Shown piece by piece: positions 27,086 to 35,876 of a DNA stretch of 50,224 nucleotides (position 1 is the stretch's first letter; the number at the start of each line of letters is the position of its first letter). Location: contig RZZN01000029.1 in NCBI GenBank assembly GCA_009929855.1, positions 1 to 50,224 on the forward strand, read 5' to 3'. Source of the DNA: Gammaproteobacteria bacterium (GTDB lineage: Bacteria; Pseudomonadota; Gammaproteobacteria; Chromatiales; Chromatiaceae). The position numbers and the translations under genes are program-made. The notes beneath the pieces were generated by a model. The model saw only the letters and a program-made list of their open reading frames with translations, was not told the DNA's origin and searched no databases.

Positions 27086-28183
27086 ATGAGACAGGTGCGT
27101 GTTCTGATCGTCGATGACAGCCGCTCGGCACGGAGCCTGATCCGTGCGCTCCTCGAATCCACCGAGGAGATCGAGGTCTGTGGCGAGGCCAGCAATGGTC
27201 GCGAGGCCGTGGCGCTGAACCTGAGCCTGTGTCCGGACATCATCACCATGGACTTGCGCATGCCCGAGATGGATGGGATTCATGCGATCGCCAGCATCAT
27301 GGCGCAACGCGCCGTACCCATCCTGGTGCTTTCAGATGTGGCCGACGCGCACAATGCCATGGCGGCGGTGGCGTGCGGGGCACTCGAGGCAGCGCCCAAG
27401 CCGACCCTGGACGAGGGGGCGAGTCTCGCCAAGCGCGTGCGCATGCTCGCGCGGATCCCGGTGATCCGTCACATCCGTCATGGCGGGACCCTCGCCCGCC
27501 CCGATCCAACTCCGCTGTCGATCATGCCATCGACCTCGGCCGCGAGTGGATTCGAGCCGTCCGACAGGATCGCCAGCGCGGGTGCCTGGGGCGGGCGTGT
27601 GGTTGCCATCGTCTCCTCGACCGGCGGCCCCCAGGCACTCGCCCGGCTGCTCCCCGCGTTGCCCGCGAACTTTCCGGCGCCGATCCTGATCGCCCAGCAC
27701 ATCTCCGATGGCTTCGCCGCCGCCATGGCCGACTGGCTCGATGAGCTCTGCGCGCTGCGGGTCGCGATCGCTTGCGACGACGAGCCCATCGTGCCAGGCC
27801 GGGTTTATCTGGCCGACGCCTCGACCCACATGACGCTCGGCGCCGGCGGCCGCATCCGCTTGGTGCAGCGCGCAGAGACGGACATCTACCGTCCGAGCTG
27901 CGACCGCCTACTCACAAGCCTCGCCGAGCGATGCGGCCGCGACGCCATCGGCGTCATCCTCACCGGGATGGGTCGCGACGGCGCGCTCGGCATCTCCAAC
28001 ATTGCCCAAGCGGGCGGCCTCACCATCGCCCAGGACGAGGCATCCTCGGTCATCTACGGGATGAATCGAGAGGCCATCCTGGCGGGCGGCGTGCAGTGGA
28101 TCCTGCCACTCGATCTGATTGCCGGCGAGCTCATGATGTTGACGCGCGCGCCGATGCATGCCGAGGACTCGAGCCGAGCATGA
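27086..28183 (+). CDS. cheB: Chemotaxis protein-glutamate methylesterase CheB
   Basis: A 365-residue protein with a receiver domain (LIVDDSRSARSLIRALL; phospho-acceptor Asp56 in IITMDLRMPEMDG) joined by a ~45-residue linker to the methylesterase domain. The catalytic triad is visible: Ser in VSSTGGPQAL, His in LIAQHISDGF and Asp in TGMGRDGALG. It removes receptor methyl groups, giving adaptation. GAGG lies 8 nt before the ATG. It starts 12 nt after the receptor gene and overlaps cheR by ATGA (28180-28183), so expression is coupled. It corresponds to WspF in Wsp-type pathways. Confidence 0.95.
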   Translation: MRQVRVLIVDDSRSARSLIRALLESTEEIEVCGEASNGREAVALNLSLCPDIITMDLRMPEMDGIHAIASIMAQRAVPILVLSDVADAHNAMAAVACGALEAAPKPTLDEGASLAKRVRMLARIPVIRHIRHGGTLARPDPTPLSIMPSTSAASGFEPSDRIASAGAWGGRVVAIVSSTGGPQALARLLPALPANFPAPILIAQHISDGFAAAMADWLDELCALRVAIACDDEPIVPGRVYLADASTHMTLGAGGRIRLVQRAETDIYRPSCDRLLTSLAERCGRDAIGVILTGMGRDGALGISNIAQAGGLTIAQDEASSVIYGMNREAILAGGVQWILPLDLIAGELMMLTRAPMHAEDSSRA

Positions 28184-29715
28184 GCATCGAGCCCTTCCGG
28201 CGCTTCATCAAGGATCGTCTGGGCCTGCACTTCGGCACGGACGCCGAGTCACGTCTGCGCACCCTCCTCGCGAGCCGCTTGGACGCAACCCAATTGGACA
28301 AGGTCGAGGCCTACCTGGACCGCGCCGCGCGAGACCCGCTCGAGCTGGACGCACTGACCAACCTGCTAACCATCAACGAGACCTACTTCTATCGCGAGCC
28401 CCGGCATCTGGAGCTGCTCGTCGAACGTCTCGTTCCGATGCAGCTCGACCAGACTCGCGGACGCACGCCACTGCGCATCCTCTCATTGGGTTGCTCCAGC
28501 GGCGAGGAGCCCTATTCGATCGCCATCGCGCTGCGCGAGCGTTATGGCGAGCAGGCCGAGCGTCTGTTCGCGATCAGCGCATGCGATGTCGATGCGGCAG
28601 TGCTCCAACGCGCGCGCGCCGCCAGCTACGGCCCCCTGGCCTTCCGTGCACTGCCACCCTCGCTGCGCGCGCGCTGGTTCACCCCGGTCGACGCGAACCA
28701 GCGACGTCTCGACCCGGCGATCATCCGCCAGGTCCATTTCTTCCGCTGGAATCTGATCGATCCATCAGAACCGCGTCACATCGCGCGACAAGACCTCATC
28801 TTCTTTCGTAACGTCTCGATCTACTTCGATCTCCAGACCCGGATGCGGGTGATCGAGCAGATCCGCGAGCTGATGCAGCCACATGCCTTCCTGATCGTCG
28901 GCGCCTCGGAGACCCTCGCCAACGATTTCGGGCTGCTGCATCTGCGCAACCTCGATGGGGTCTTCCTGTTCGGACGCGAGCCCGCGCCAGGGCCACCGGG
29001 ATGCGCCTTGACGCACCACCCGGCACGCGCGCCGCGGGCCGACACACACACGCCATACACGCGGCCACTGGTGCTGGCGCCCAGACCGGGGCGCGCACGA
29101 TCCGACGATGACGGCGCACCGGCGCACCCGCTCCGGACACAGACGCCAGGCCCCGCGGTAGCTACCCCGACACCATCGACAGCGCCCATCGACCGACCAC
29201 CACGAGACCCCTACGCGCACGCCCTGGAGCTCGCCCGAGCCGAGCGCTTCGACGCGGCGCTCGCCGAACTGGAGCCCGTGTGTCAGCACCCGGACGCCAC
29301 CGCCGATGCGCTCGTGCTGCTCGCCCTGCTCCTGCGCGAGCGCGGCGCTCGCACCGCCGCGAGCGCGGTCGCTCGGCGCGCGCTCGCGCTCGCCCCCTGG
29401 TCGTCCGAGGCGCTGCTGCTGCTCGCGCGCAACGCGCGCCTGGACGGTGACGATCAGGCGGCGCTCGAGGCACTGCGTCGCGTCATCTACGACAACCCCA
29501 ACGACTGGCGGGCACACTATCAGCTCGCCGAGCTGTATCGCGCGCGCGGCGAGACGACGCTCGCGCGACGCGAGTATCTCATCCTGCGCCATCAGCTCCA
29601 GGACGAGCAGGCCGTGATGGCCAGCGCCGGCCCCCTCCCCTCTCCGCTCGCGCCGCGTGACCTGCGCCTACTGTGCGAAGCGCGCCTGACCGCGCTCGCC
29701 GACACGGCGACCTGA
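28180..29715 (+). CDS. cheR: CheR methyltransferase with C-terminal TPR repeats
   Basis: A 511-residue protein. The CheR part (residues 1-~270) has an N-terminal helical domain (LTINETYFYREPRH), the SAM site LSLGCSSGEEPYSIAIAL, FAISACDVDAAVL, and FFRNVSIYFD in place of the usual CRNVLIYF. A Pro/Ala/Arg-rich linker follows (~275-345). The last ~160 residues form TPR-like repeats (PYAHALELARAERFDAALAEL; RRALALAPWSSEALLLLARN; RVIYDNPNDWRAHYQLAELY). The CheR-TPR layout is that of WspC. It methylates receptor glutamates using S-adenosylmethionine, and the TPR probably mediates protein contacts. The start is ATG 28180, overlapping cheB. Confidence 0.94.
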   Translation: MSIEPFRRFIKDRLGLHFGTDAESRLRTLLASRLDATQLDKVEAYLDRAARDPLELDALTNLLTINETYFYREPRHLELLVERLVPMQLDQTRGRTPLRILSLGCSSGEEPYSIAIALRERYGEQAERLFAISACDVDAAVLQRARAASYGPLAFRALPPSLRARWFTPVDANQRRLDPAIIRQVHFFRWNLIDPSEPRHIARQDLIFFRNVSIYFDLQTRMRVIEQIRELMQPHAFLIVGASETLANDFGLLHLRNLDGVFLFGREPAPGPPGCALTHHPARAPRADTHTPYTRPLVLAPRPGRARSDDDGAPAHPLRTQTPGPAVATPTPSTAPIDRPPRDPYAHALELARAERFDAALAELEPVCQHPDATADALVLLALLLRERGARTAASAVARRALALAPWSSEALLLLARNARLDGDDQAALEALRRVIYDNPNDWRAHYQLAELYRARGETTLARREYLILRHQLQDEQAVMASAGPLPSPLAPRDLRLLCEARLTALADTAT

Positions 29716-29726
29716 GGTCATCCAAG

Positions 29727-31940
29727 ATGGCGCTGGACATCAGCAAATTCATCCAACGCTTCGTCGACGAGGCACGCGAGCACATCAGCCGTCTCGAGCT
29801 CGGACTCGGCGGCCTTGGCAGCGATCCGCTGAGCGAGCGGGATGGAATCGATGCACTCTTTCGCTCGGCGCATACCATCAAAGGCTCGGCACGCATGCTC
29901 AAGCTCACGAGCATCGCCGAGACCGCCCATCATCTCGAGGATGTGCTCGGCGCCCTGCGCGATGGCAAGATTCAACCCGATCCCGAGCTCGCGGCCGTCC
30001 TGATGCGCGCGGTCGACAGCATCTGCTGTCTGCTCGACCAGCTCGCGAGCGCCGGAGCCGCGGCGCTTCCGGCACACCCCGATCAGGCGCTCTGCGACAG
30101 CCTCGCCCGTGCTGCCCGAGGCGAGCAGGTGGAGACGGCACCGGCCTCTCCGCCGCCTGATGGCGATCCGAGTGACGCGAGCACCGAGGCGACGCCAAGC
30201 CCAGCGGCGGCGACAGCGGCGACAGCCGTGACCGCGCCCGGCATCCGCTCGCCCGACAGCGTGCGGGTGCGGATGGACAAGCTCGATGCCCTGGTCAAGC
30301 TGATGGGTGAGCTCTCATCCAACCAGGCAAGGTTGCGCCACCAGCTGGGCATGGCGCGCGCGCTCGACGCCTCCGCGACCCAGCTCGCCGCATGCGCCGA
30401 CGAGCCGACAGCCGAGCTGGCGCGTACCCTGCACACCTTCACTCAGGAGCTGCGCGACCTCACGCTCACCCAAGAGCGTCTCGTCGGCGAGCTGAGCGAT
30501 CGCGCGCTCGGCATGCGCATGCTGCCGCTGAGCCTGGTCTTCGATCCGGTCACGCGGGTCGCGCGCGAGCTTGGCCGTTCGCTCGACAAGGAGATACAGA
30601 CCGAGGTGAGTGGCGGGGAGATCGAGCTCGATCGTCATATCATCGATCGTTTCAGCGACGCCCTGGTCCATCTGCTTCGCAACGCCATCGATCACGGCAT
30701 CGAGCCGGCCGAGCAGCGGTCCGCCGCGGGCAAGCCGCGACTCGGGCGGGTGCGACTCGCCGCGCGCCAGGAGGGTGGGACGGTGCTCGTCACGCTCAGC
30801 GATGATGGTCGCGGACTCGATCGCGATGCCATCATCCAGAAAGCGCTCAAGATGGGCTTGATCGACGAGAGCACGAGCCTGCGGCTCGACGACGCACAGG
30901 TCGCCGATCTCCTCTTCCAACCCGGTTTCAGCACCAGCGCCATCATCACCGAGCTCTCCGGACGGGGGGTGGGGATGGACGTGGTCAAGCGCGCCATCAC
31001 CGAAGACCTGCAAGGGTCAGTGACCATCGCGAGCCGACCCGGGATCGGCACCACGCTGACGCTCATGTTGCCGCTCTCGCTCGCGCTGATGCGGGTGCTC
31101 TTGTTCGAGTCCGCCGGTCAGTGCTTCGGTCTCGGCGCCCCGCACATCCACGAGCTGCTGCGCACGCGTCGCGCCGAGACCATCCAGGTCGCCGGTCGGC
31201 CCGCCGTCGTGCGGCGCAACGAGCTGGTGCCGCTGATCCCACTCGCCGAGTTGCTCGACCTCCCGTCAGTGATTCCATCCAGCACGCCGCAACACCATGA
31301 GGGCGCGGATGCGACACTCTTGGTGATCATCATCGGGGTGCGCCAAGCCAAGCTCGGCTTGGTGGTGGACACGCTGATCGACGAGCGCGACATGGTGCTC
31401 AAGCCACTGCCGGCGCACCTGCGCACGGCCGGTGGCCTGGTCGGCGGCATGGTCGTCACCGGCAGCAATACGCTGATCAGCTTGCTGCACGCGCCCGCCC
31501 TGCTGGACGCGGCACGGCGTCTGCGCGGCGAGTCCATCGCGGCGGCGGCGCAGACGGTGGCGCACACCCAGACGACACAGCACATCCTGGTGGTCGACGA
31601 TTCGCTCAACACCCGCGAGATCGAGAAGGAGGTGCTCGAGGCCTCGGGTTATCGGGTCACGCTCGCCGAGGATGGGCTCGACGCCTGGCAGAAGGCGCTC
31701 GGCGGGCGCTTCGATGCCATCCTCACCGACATCGAGATGCCGCGGCTCGACGGCTTTTCCTTGACGGCCAAGCTGCGCGAGACCGAGCGCTATCGTACGA
31801 CCCCCATCGTGATCCTGACCTCGCGCCAGACTCAGGAGGACAAGCAACGGGGCATCCAGGTCGGCGCCGATGCCTATATCGTCAAGGGTGATTTCGATCA
31901 GTCGAGCTTGGTCCAGACCTTGCGCAATCTACTCGGTTGA
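29727..31940 (+). CDS. cheA: Hybrid chemotaxis histidine kinase CheA-REC
   Basis: A 737-residue kinase. The HPt domain has phospho-acceptor His49 in FRSAHTIKGSARML. No CheY-binding P2 domain is evident; an Ala/Pro-rich linker takes its place (~130-185). The dimerisation helices (MDKLDALVKLMGELSSNQ), the HATPase (LLRNAIDHGIEPAEQR; SDDGRGLDRDAI; ELSGRGVGMDVVKRAI) and a CheW-like domain follow. A C-terminal receiver (ILVVDDSLNTREIEKEVL) has Asp668 in ILTDIEMPRLDG. This matches WspE/FrzE-type hybrid CheA proteins. The start at 29727 has GAGG 9 nt upstream and gives the family N-terminus. The fused receiver may be a phosphate sink or a relay step towards the HPt of the diguanylate cyclase encoded downstream. 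Confidence 0.95.
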   Translation: MALDISKFIQRFVDEAREHISRLELGLGGLGSDPLSERDGIDALFRSAHTIKGSARMLKLTSIAETAHHLEDVLGALRDGKIQPDPELAAVLMRAVDSICCLLDQLASAGAAALPAHPDQALCDSLARAARGEQVETAPASPPPDGDPSDASTEATPSPAAATAATAVTAPGIRSPDSVRVRMDKLDALVKLMGELSSNQARLRHQLGMARALDASATQLAACADEPTAELARTLHTFTQELRDLTLTQERLVGELSDRALGMRMLPLSLVFDPVTRVARELGRSLDKEIQTEVSGGEIELDRHIIDRFSDALVHLLRNAIDHGIEPAEQRSAAGKPRLGRVRLAARQEGGTVLVTLSDDGRGLDRDAIIQKALKMGLIDESTSLRLDDAQVADLLFQPGFSTSAIITELSGRGVGMDVVKRAITEDLQGSVTIASRPGIGTTLTLMLPLSLALMRVLLFESAGQCFGLGAPHIHELLRTRRAETIQVAGRPAVVRRNELVPLIPLAELLDLPSVIPSSTPQHHEGADATLLVIIIGVRQAKLGLVVDTLIDERDMVLKPLPAHLRTAGGLVGGMVVTGSNTLISLLHAPALLDAARRLRGESIAAAAQTVAHTQTTQHILVVDDSLNTREIEKEVLEASGYRVTLAEDGLDAWQKALGGRFDAILTDIEMPRLDGFSLTAKLRETERYRTTPIVILTSRQTQEDKQRGIQVGADAYIVKGDFDQSSLVQTLRNLLG

Positions 31941-32039
31941 TTCCTGGGGTGGCGGCTCGCGGGTCTTGGGCTGGTGGATTCCGGGGCGGGGCGCGCGGCG
32001 GTGGGCCGCGTCCATCCTTAATGAAGAGGGCTGTTTGTG

Positions 32040-32384
32040 ATGAAGATCTTGATCGTGGACGATGACCCCTTCGTCGGCGAGATGGCCGCGGCCATCCTCG
32101 CGTGTGACGGGCACGACTGCCGGATCGTCGAGGGCGGCGTGGAGGCACTGGAGACACTCGCCAGCGAGACATTCGAGCTGGTGATCTCGGACATGAACAT
32201 GCCATTGATGAGCGGACTCGCGCTCTTCGCCGAGTTGCGCGAACGCGCGTGCGCGATCCCCTTCATCCTGTTGACTGGCGATGATCCCGAGCCATTGCGC
32301 GCCGAGGCTCCTGGCTTGGCCGACTGCCTGATGAAGGACGCCACGCTCGAGGACAGCCTGCCCAAGGCCGTCGCGCGACTCTAA
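32040..32384 (+). CDS. Single-domain response regulator (CheY-like)
   Basis: A 114-residue stand-alone receiver. MKILIVDDDPFVGEM contains the acidic pair, the phospho-acceptor is Asp51 (VISDMNMPLMSG), the switch Thr is in FILLTGDD, and the Lys is in CLMKDAT, where Asp replaces the usual Pro of the KP motif. There is no output domain. AGAGGG lies about 10 nt upstream of ATG 32040; a GTG at 32037 is an alternative. It lies between cheA and the diguanylate cyclase and may be a diffusible output, a phosphate sink or a shuttle in the relay. Confidence 0.88.
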   Translation: MKILIVDDDPFVGEMAAAILACDGHDCRIVEGGVEALETLASETFELVISDMNMPLMSGLALFAELRERACAIPFILLTGDDPEPLRAEAPGLADCLMKDATLEDSLPKAVARL

Positions 32385-32420
32385 GCGCGCGTCCCAACGT
32401 CCAATTCGCAACGCATCGCC

Positions 32421-34172
32421 ATGTCAGATACGCACCAGGGCGCACCGCGCGAATCCTTCAAAGTCCGCAAGGCTCGTCTGCGCGCAGCCTTCATCGAACA
32501 GTTGCCGCAACGCTTGAAAGAGGCACATCAGCGCTTCGCCGCGCTCGCCCCGGACACGATCGATCAAGCACGGCTCGAGGATCTTTACATCCATTTCCAC
32601 ACACTCAAGGGCTCGTGCGCGACCTTTGGCTTCGAGCAGATCGGTGATGTCGCTCGGACTGCAGAGGAGCGTGTGCGCGAGGCGATGGATGCGGGTGGCG
32701 CGGTCACCTCCGCGCTCATCGAGACGCTCGCCGGTCTGCTCGCCAAGCTCGACGCACTGGTGCTCGCCGCCGGGGCCCAAACTGATCCCGATATCACGCC
32801 CAGCTTCGAGCTCCCACCCGACGTGTCGCCACCCCAGGAATCCACGAGTCGCAGCGACCGGCTGATCTATCTGTGCGACGACGATCCTGACTTTGGTGCC
32901 CAGCTCGCCGCGCAGCTCGGGTGCTTCGGCTATCGCGTGAGCGTCTTCACCAGTCTCGAGGTGCTCGCCACGGCGGTGGCCGAGGAATGCCCGTCCGCGC
33001 TCATCCTGGACGTCATGTTTCCACGCGATCAACATGGCGGACCCAAGGCGCTCGCCGCCATGACCGCCGCCCCAGAGTCGTCGGTGCCCTGTATCTTCGT
33101 CTCCTGCCGTGACGATTTCGTGGCACGCCTGCAAGCCGTGCGCGCCGGCGGAAACGCCTATTGCACCAAGCCGATCAAGATGGTCGAGCTGTTGGAGCTA
33201 CTCGATCGCTTCACCAACCCCCATCCGTCAGAGCCCATCAACGTCCTGGTCGTCGACGACGACCGGGAGCTCGCACAACTCCACGCCACGGTGCTCGAGG
33301 AGGCTGGCATGGTCGCCAAGGCGGTCAGCGATCCCGAGCAGGTGCCGCGCATCCTCGAGACCTTCTCCACCGATCTGGTGTTGATGGACATGTACATGCC
33401 CGACTGCTCCGGGCCGGAGCTCGCGCGGGTGTTGCGCCAGATGCCGGGACACCTCAGCCTCCCCATCATCTATGTCTCCTCCGAAACCGACGTCGCGCGA
33501 CAGCACAAGGCGCTCGCGGTTGGCGCCGACGGTTTCCTGACCAAACCGATCGAGCCGGCGCGCCTGGTCTCAGAGGTCGCTCTGCGCGCCGAGCGCATGC
33601 GTCTGTTGCATTCGCTGATGGTCCGCGATGGCCTGACCGGGCTCTTCAACCACAACACCATCATGCAATACCTGGAGATCGCCATCGCCAACTCCAAGCG
33701 CATCAGCCGTCCACTCGCCTTCGCCATGATCGACGTCGATCATTTCAAATCGGTCAACGACACCTACGGCCACCCCACCGGGGATCATGTGCTCATGGCC
33801 CTCAGCCGCACACTCAGGCTCCGCCTGCGCGATACGGACGTGGTCGGACGCTATGGCGGGGAGGAGTTCGCGGTGGTGCTCAACGGGATGAACGCCCAAC
33901 AGGCGAGGTGCATCCTCGAGGACCTGCGCGTCAGCTTCGCCGGCGTGACCTTTCATGCCGATGGGCAGGAGTTCCACTGCACCTTCAGCGTCGGCGTCTC
34001 AGTCTTCCCGATCTTCGAGCGTCCTGACCACTTGACCGAGGCCGCCGATCGCGCGCTCTACCGCGCCAAGCACGCTGGACGCAACCGCGTCGAGATCGCG
34101 ACCGCCGAGGATCTCCCGACGCTGATCGATGCTGGCTCGACCCAACCCGACGCGGAAAGACACCTCAGATGA
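32421..34172 (+). CDS. HPt-REC-REC-GGDEF diguanylate cyclase
   Basis: A 583-residue protein that should make c-di-GMP. The HPt domain is at residues ~15-115, with His60 in HTLKGSCATFG. Receiver 1 (~145-265) starts LIYLCDDDPDFG, with Asp197 in LILDVMFP. Receiver 2 (~272-390) starts INVLVVDDDRELAQ, with Asp323 in VLMDMYMPDCSG. The GGDEF domain (~400-565) has an intact GGEEF active site at 479-483 and an inhibitory RxxD site (RDTD, 470-473). It takes the place of WspR, which has only one receiver and no HPt. The HPt implies that phosphate may come through the CheA receiver. Its stop codon overlaps the start of cheW (34169-34172). Confidence 0.94.
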   Translation: MSDTHQGAPRESFKVRKARLRAAFIEQLPQRLKEAHQRFAALAPDTIDQARLEDLYIHFHTLKGSCATFGFEQIGDVARTAEERVREAMDAGGAVTSALIETLAGLLAKLDALVLAAGAQTDPDITPSFELPPDVSPPQESTSRSDRLIYLCDDDPDFGAQLAAQLGCFGYRVSVFTSLEVLATAVAEECPSALILDVMFPRDQHGGPKALAAMTAAPESSVPCIFVSCRDDFVARLQAVRAGGNAYCTKPIKMVELLELLDRFTNPHPSEPINVLVVDDDRELAQLHATVLEEAGMVAKAVSDPEQVPRILETFSTDLVLMDMYMPDCSGPELARVLRQMPGHLSLPIIYVSSETDVARQHKALAVGADGFLTKPIEPARLVSEVALRAERMRLLHSLMVRDGLTGLFNHNTIMQYLEIAIANSKRISRPLAFAMIDVDHFKSVNDTYGHPTGDHVLMALSRTLRLRLRDTDVVGRYGGEEFAVVLNGMNAQQARCILEDLRVSFAGVTFHADGQEFHCTFSVGVSVFPIFERPDHLTEAADRALYRAKHAGRNRVEIATAEDLPTLIDAGSTQPDAERHLR

Positions 34173-34717
34173 CGACCGAGCCAACACCGACCGCACGCGA
34201 CCGACTCGACGAGGCACTCCAATGGCGCGGCCATTCGGAGGACAAGATCGTCGAGGTCGAGACCACCAAGGTGCAACTCCTGATCTTCGCCATCGGCCCG
34301 AGCCTCCTTGCCCTGCCGGCGCGCGCGCTCACCGAGATCCTGCCATCGTCACCCATCTATTTCGTTCCCGGTTGTCCGCCCGTGATCGAAGGCGTGATCA
34401 ACCTCCGTGGCGATATCGTCTCCGTCATCCGCCTGGGTGGACTGCTCGGGCTCGAGCACGCGCCCGCGAGCCGCGCGACGGCCATCCTGCTCGGTCGCGG
34501 CCGAGATCGCGCGGGCGAGCCGATCCAGAGCGGTCTGCGCGTCGATCGGGTCATCGACGTCCTGGCGCTGCCCGAGAGCAGCATCCAACCCCCGCCCGAG
34601 AGTCTCGCCGCACCGCTGCAGGGTGTCGCGACTGGGCTCTTCATCCATGGCGAGGCAAGCGTGATCCTGCTCGATCTCGATGCCATTCTCGCCCGTTTCC
34701 TGGAGCCTGCTGGATGA
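34169..34717 (+). CDS. cheW: CheW-type chemosensory coupling protein
   Basis: A 182-residue scaffold that links receptor tips to CheA. The CheW fold is recognised by QLLIFAIGPSLLALPARALTEIL, VIEGVINLRGDIVSVIRLGGLLGL (the conserved NLRG) and LRVDRVIDVLALP. About 25 N-terminal residues precede the domain. It overlaps the diguanylate cyclase gene by ATGA and the following CheW-like gene by ATGA, so the three are translationally coupled. It would correspond to WspB or WspD. Confidence 0.92.
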   Translation: MTTEPTPTARDRLDEALQWRGHSEDKIVEVETTKVQLLIFAIGPSLLALPARALTEILPSSPIYFVPGCPPVIEGVINLRGDIVSVIRLGGLLGLEHAPASRATAILLGRGRDRAGEPIQSGLRVDRVIDVLALPESSIQPPPESLAAPLQGVATGLFIHGEASVILLDLDAILARFLEPAG

Positions 34718-35259
34718 GCGGGTCAATGCCGCTCGCCCCCGCGTTCGCGCCTGCTCCTGCGCGCGCGCTCGATCTCCTGCTCTTCGCGGTGGGTGGCCTG
34801 CGCTGCGCCATCAGTGCCGAGCACATCGTGGCGATCGGCGCGCCACGGGGCCGAGCGGTGCCCAGACTCTCGCAATTGCTCGGGATCCCGCGCGCGCAGC
34901 TCCCAGGAGCCGCGCGCATCTTGCGTTTCACCAGCATCGCGGCGGATTCCGCGAGTTGCATCGAGATCCAGGTCGAGGAGCCGCTGAGTCTGTGTCAGAT
35001 CCCGCTCGCCGCGATCCATCCCTTGCCACCACTGATCGGCGCGACCTGCGCGCTCAGATGCGTGCGCGCGCTCGCGAGCCTGGCAGAACAGGACGGACTG
35101 ACCACCTGCGTGCTCCTGCTCGATCCGCGCCAGCCTCCGATCTCCTCTCCGATCTCCTTGAGATTGCCCTCCTCAGCGCGGGCAATTTCGCCGACGCCAT
35201 GCGAAGGGCGACCAATCATCACACAGGTCTTGGCACGTCAGTCATCCCAGCGACCATGA
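34714..35259 (+). CDS. Divergent CheW-like protein
   Basis: A 181-residue product starting MSGSMPLAPAFAP. The core (DLLLFAVGGLRCAISAEHIVAIG; PRLSQLLGI; EIQVEEPLSLCQIPLAAIHPLPP) has the CheW pattern but lacks the NLRG block, so the coupling surface is degenerate. The last ~45 residues (from DPRQPPISSPIS) are low in complexity and do not look like a CheW terminus; a frameshift near 35130 is possible but not proven. It overlaps cheW by ATGA upstream. Its 3' end overlaps the convergent diheme cytochrome gene by 22 nt. It may be a second coupling protein, as Wsp-type systems have two, or an eroding copy. Confidence 0.7.
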   Translation: MSGSMPLAPAFAPAPARALDLLLFAVGGLRCAISAEHIVAIGAPRGRAVPRLSQLLGIPRAQLPGAARILRFTSIAADSASCIEIQVEEPLSLCQIPLAAIHPLPPLIGATCALRCVRALASLAEQDGLTTCVLLLDPRQPPISSPISLRLPSSARAISPTPCEGRPIITQVLARQSSQRP

Positions 35260-35876
35260 CCAGGAATCCAAACTTCGTCCTCATTGTAGACGCCATCGGC
35301 TGCGCCGCGGTGACAGAGGTTGCATTGACTGAAACTGCGCACCTCGGGGTTGTCCGTCACCAGACCCAGCGGGATCTCGTCGTGCTCGTGCAGAAAATAA
35401 GGCGTCCGTGAGATGCGCGGAAGCTCGCCTGCCTGGCGCCCGGCCTCAGGACTGTCGGAGATCGCGAAGGCTCGCGAGCGCGAAGACCGTGTCTGGTCGG
35501 CCCCATGGGTGACCAAGTAGTTGGTGATCTCCTTCCAAGCGGCGGCAGGCAGGGAGGCATCCTCGCCATAATGATCGGCCAGGGCCGTCGGCGTCATGAT
35601 ACGCGCCCAGTCCATGGCCGGTAGGAGTCCGGGCTGATAGGCCAGGTGGCAGGCCCCGCACTCCTGGGTGTAGGTCGCCGGTGTCACGGGCGAGACGTCG
35701 GGGCCTGGTCTCAGCCAATCGCCGTAGTGCCCATGATCGTCGTCCGAATCGCCGAGCGCCGGGCTCCAAGTCGCGGCACCCGCGACGGGATCGGCGGCCA
35801 GGGTCAGCCCGGGCAGGGCGAGGCTGGCCGTGGCCAGGATGACCAGGGAGGGCAGCTTCGGGGTCAGTGGGCGCAT
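35238..35876 (-). CDS. Periplasmic diheme cytochrome c
   Basis: A 212-residue exported protein of the diheme cytochrome c (DHC) family. The signal peptide (residues 1-~28) ends LTLAA. Two haem-binding motifs are present: CGACH (73-77) and CNLCH (185-189). Other family text is PATYTQECGACHLAYQPGLLPAMDW and the C-terminal GVYNEDEVWIPGHGRWDD. It probably exchanges electrons with the cytochrome b encoded immediately upstream, as in Rhodobacter-type DHC/SHP clusters. The ATG overlaps the b-type cytochrome stop by 1 nt (TGATG). A 22-nt overlap with the convergent CheW-like gene marks its end. Confidence 0.92.
   Translation of the reverse strand: MRPLTPKLPSLVILATASLALPGLTLAADPVAGAATWSPALGDSDDDHGHYGDWLRPGPDVSPVTPATYTQECGACHLAYQPGLLPAMDWARIMTPTALADHYGEDASLPAAAWKEITNYLVTHGADQTRSSRSRAFAISDSPEAGRQAGELPRISRTPYFLHEHDEIPLGLVTDNPEVRSFSQCNLCHRGAADGVYNEDEVWIPGHGRWDD

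Noticed and set aside
35120-35411. Continuation of the divergent CheW in the neighbouring frame
   Set aside because: The alternative frame has better codon bias at first but stays open through the opposite cytochrome gene, so it cannot be the native end without more evidence.
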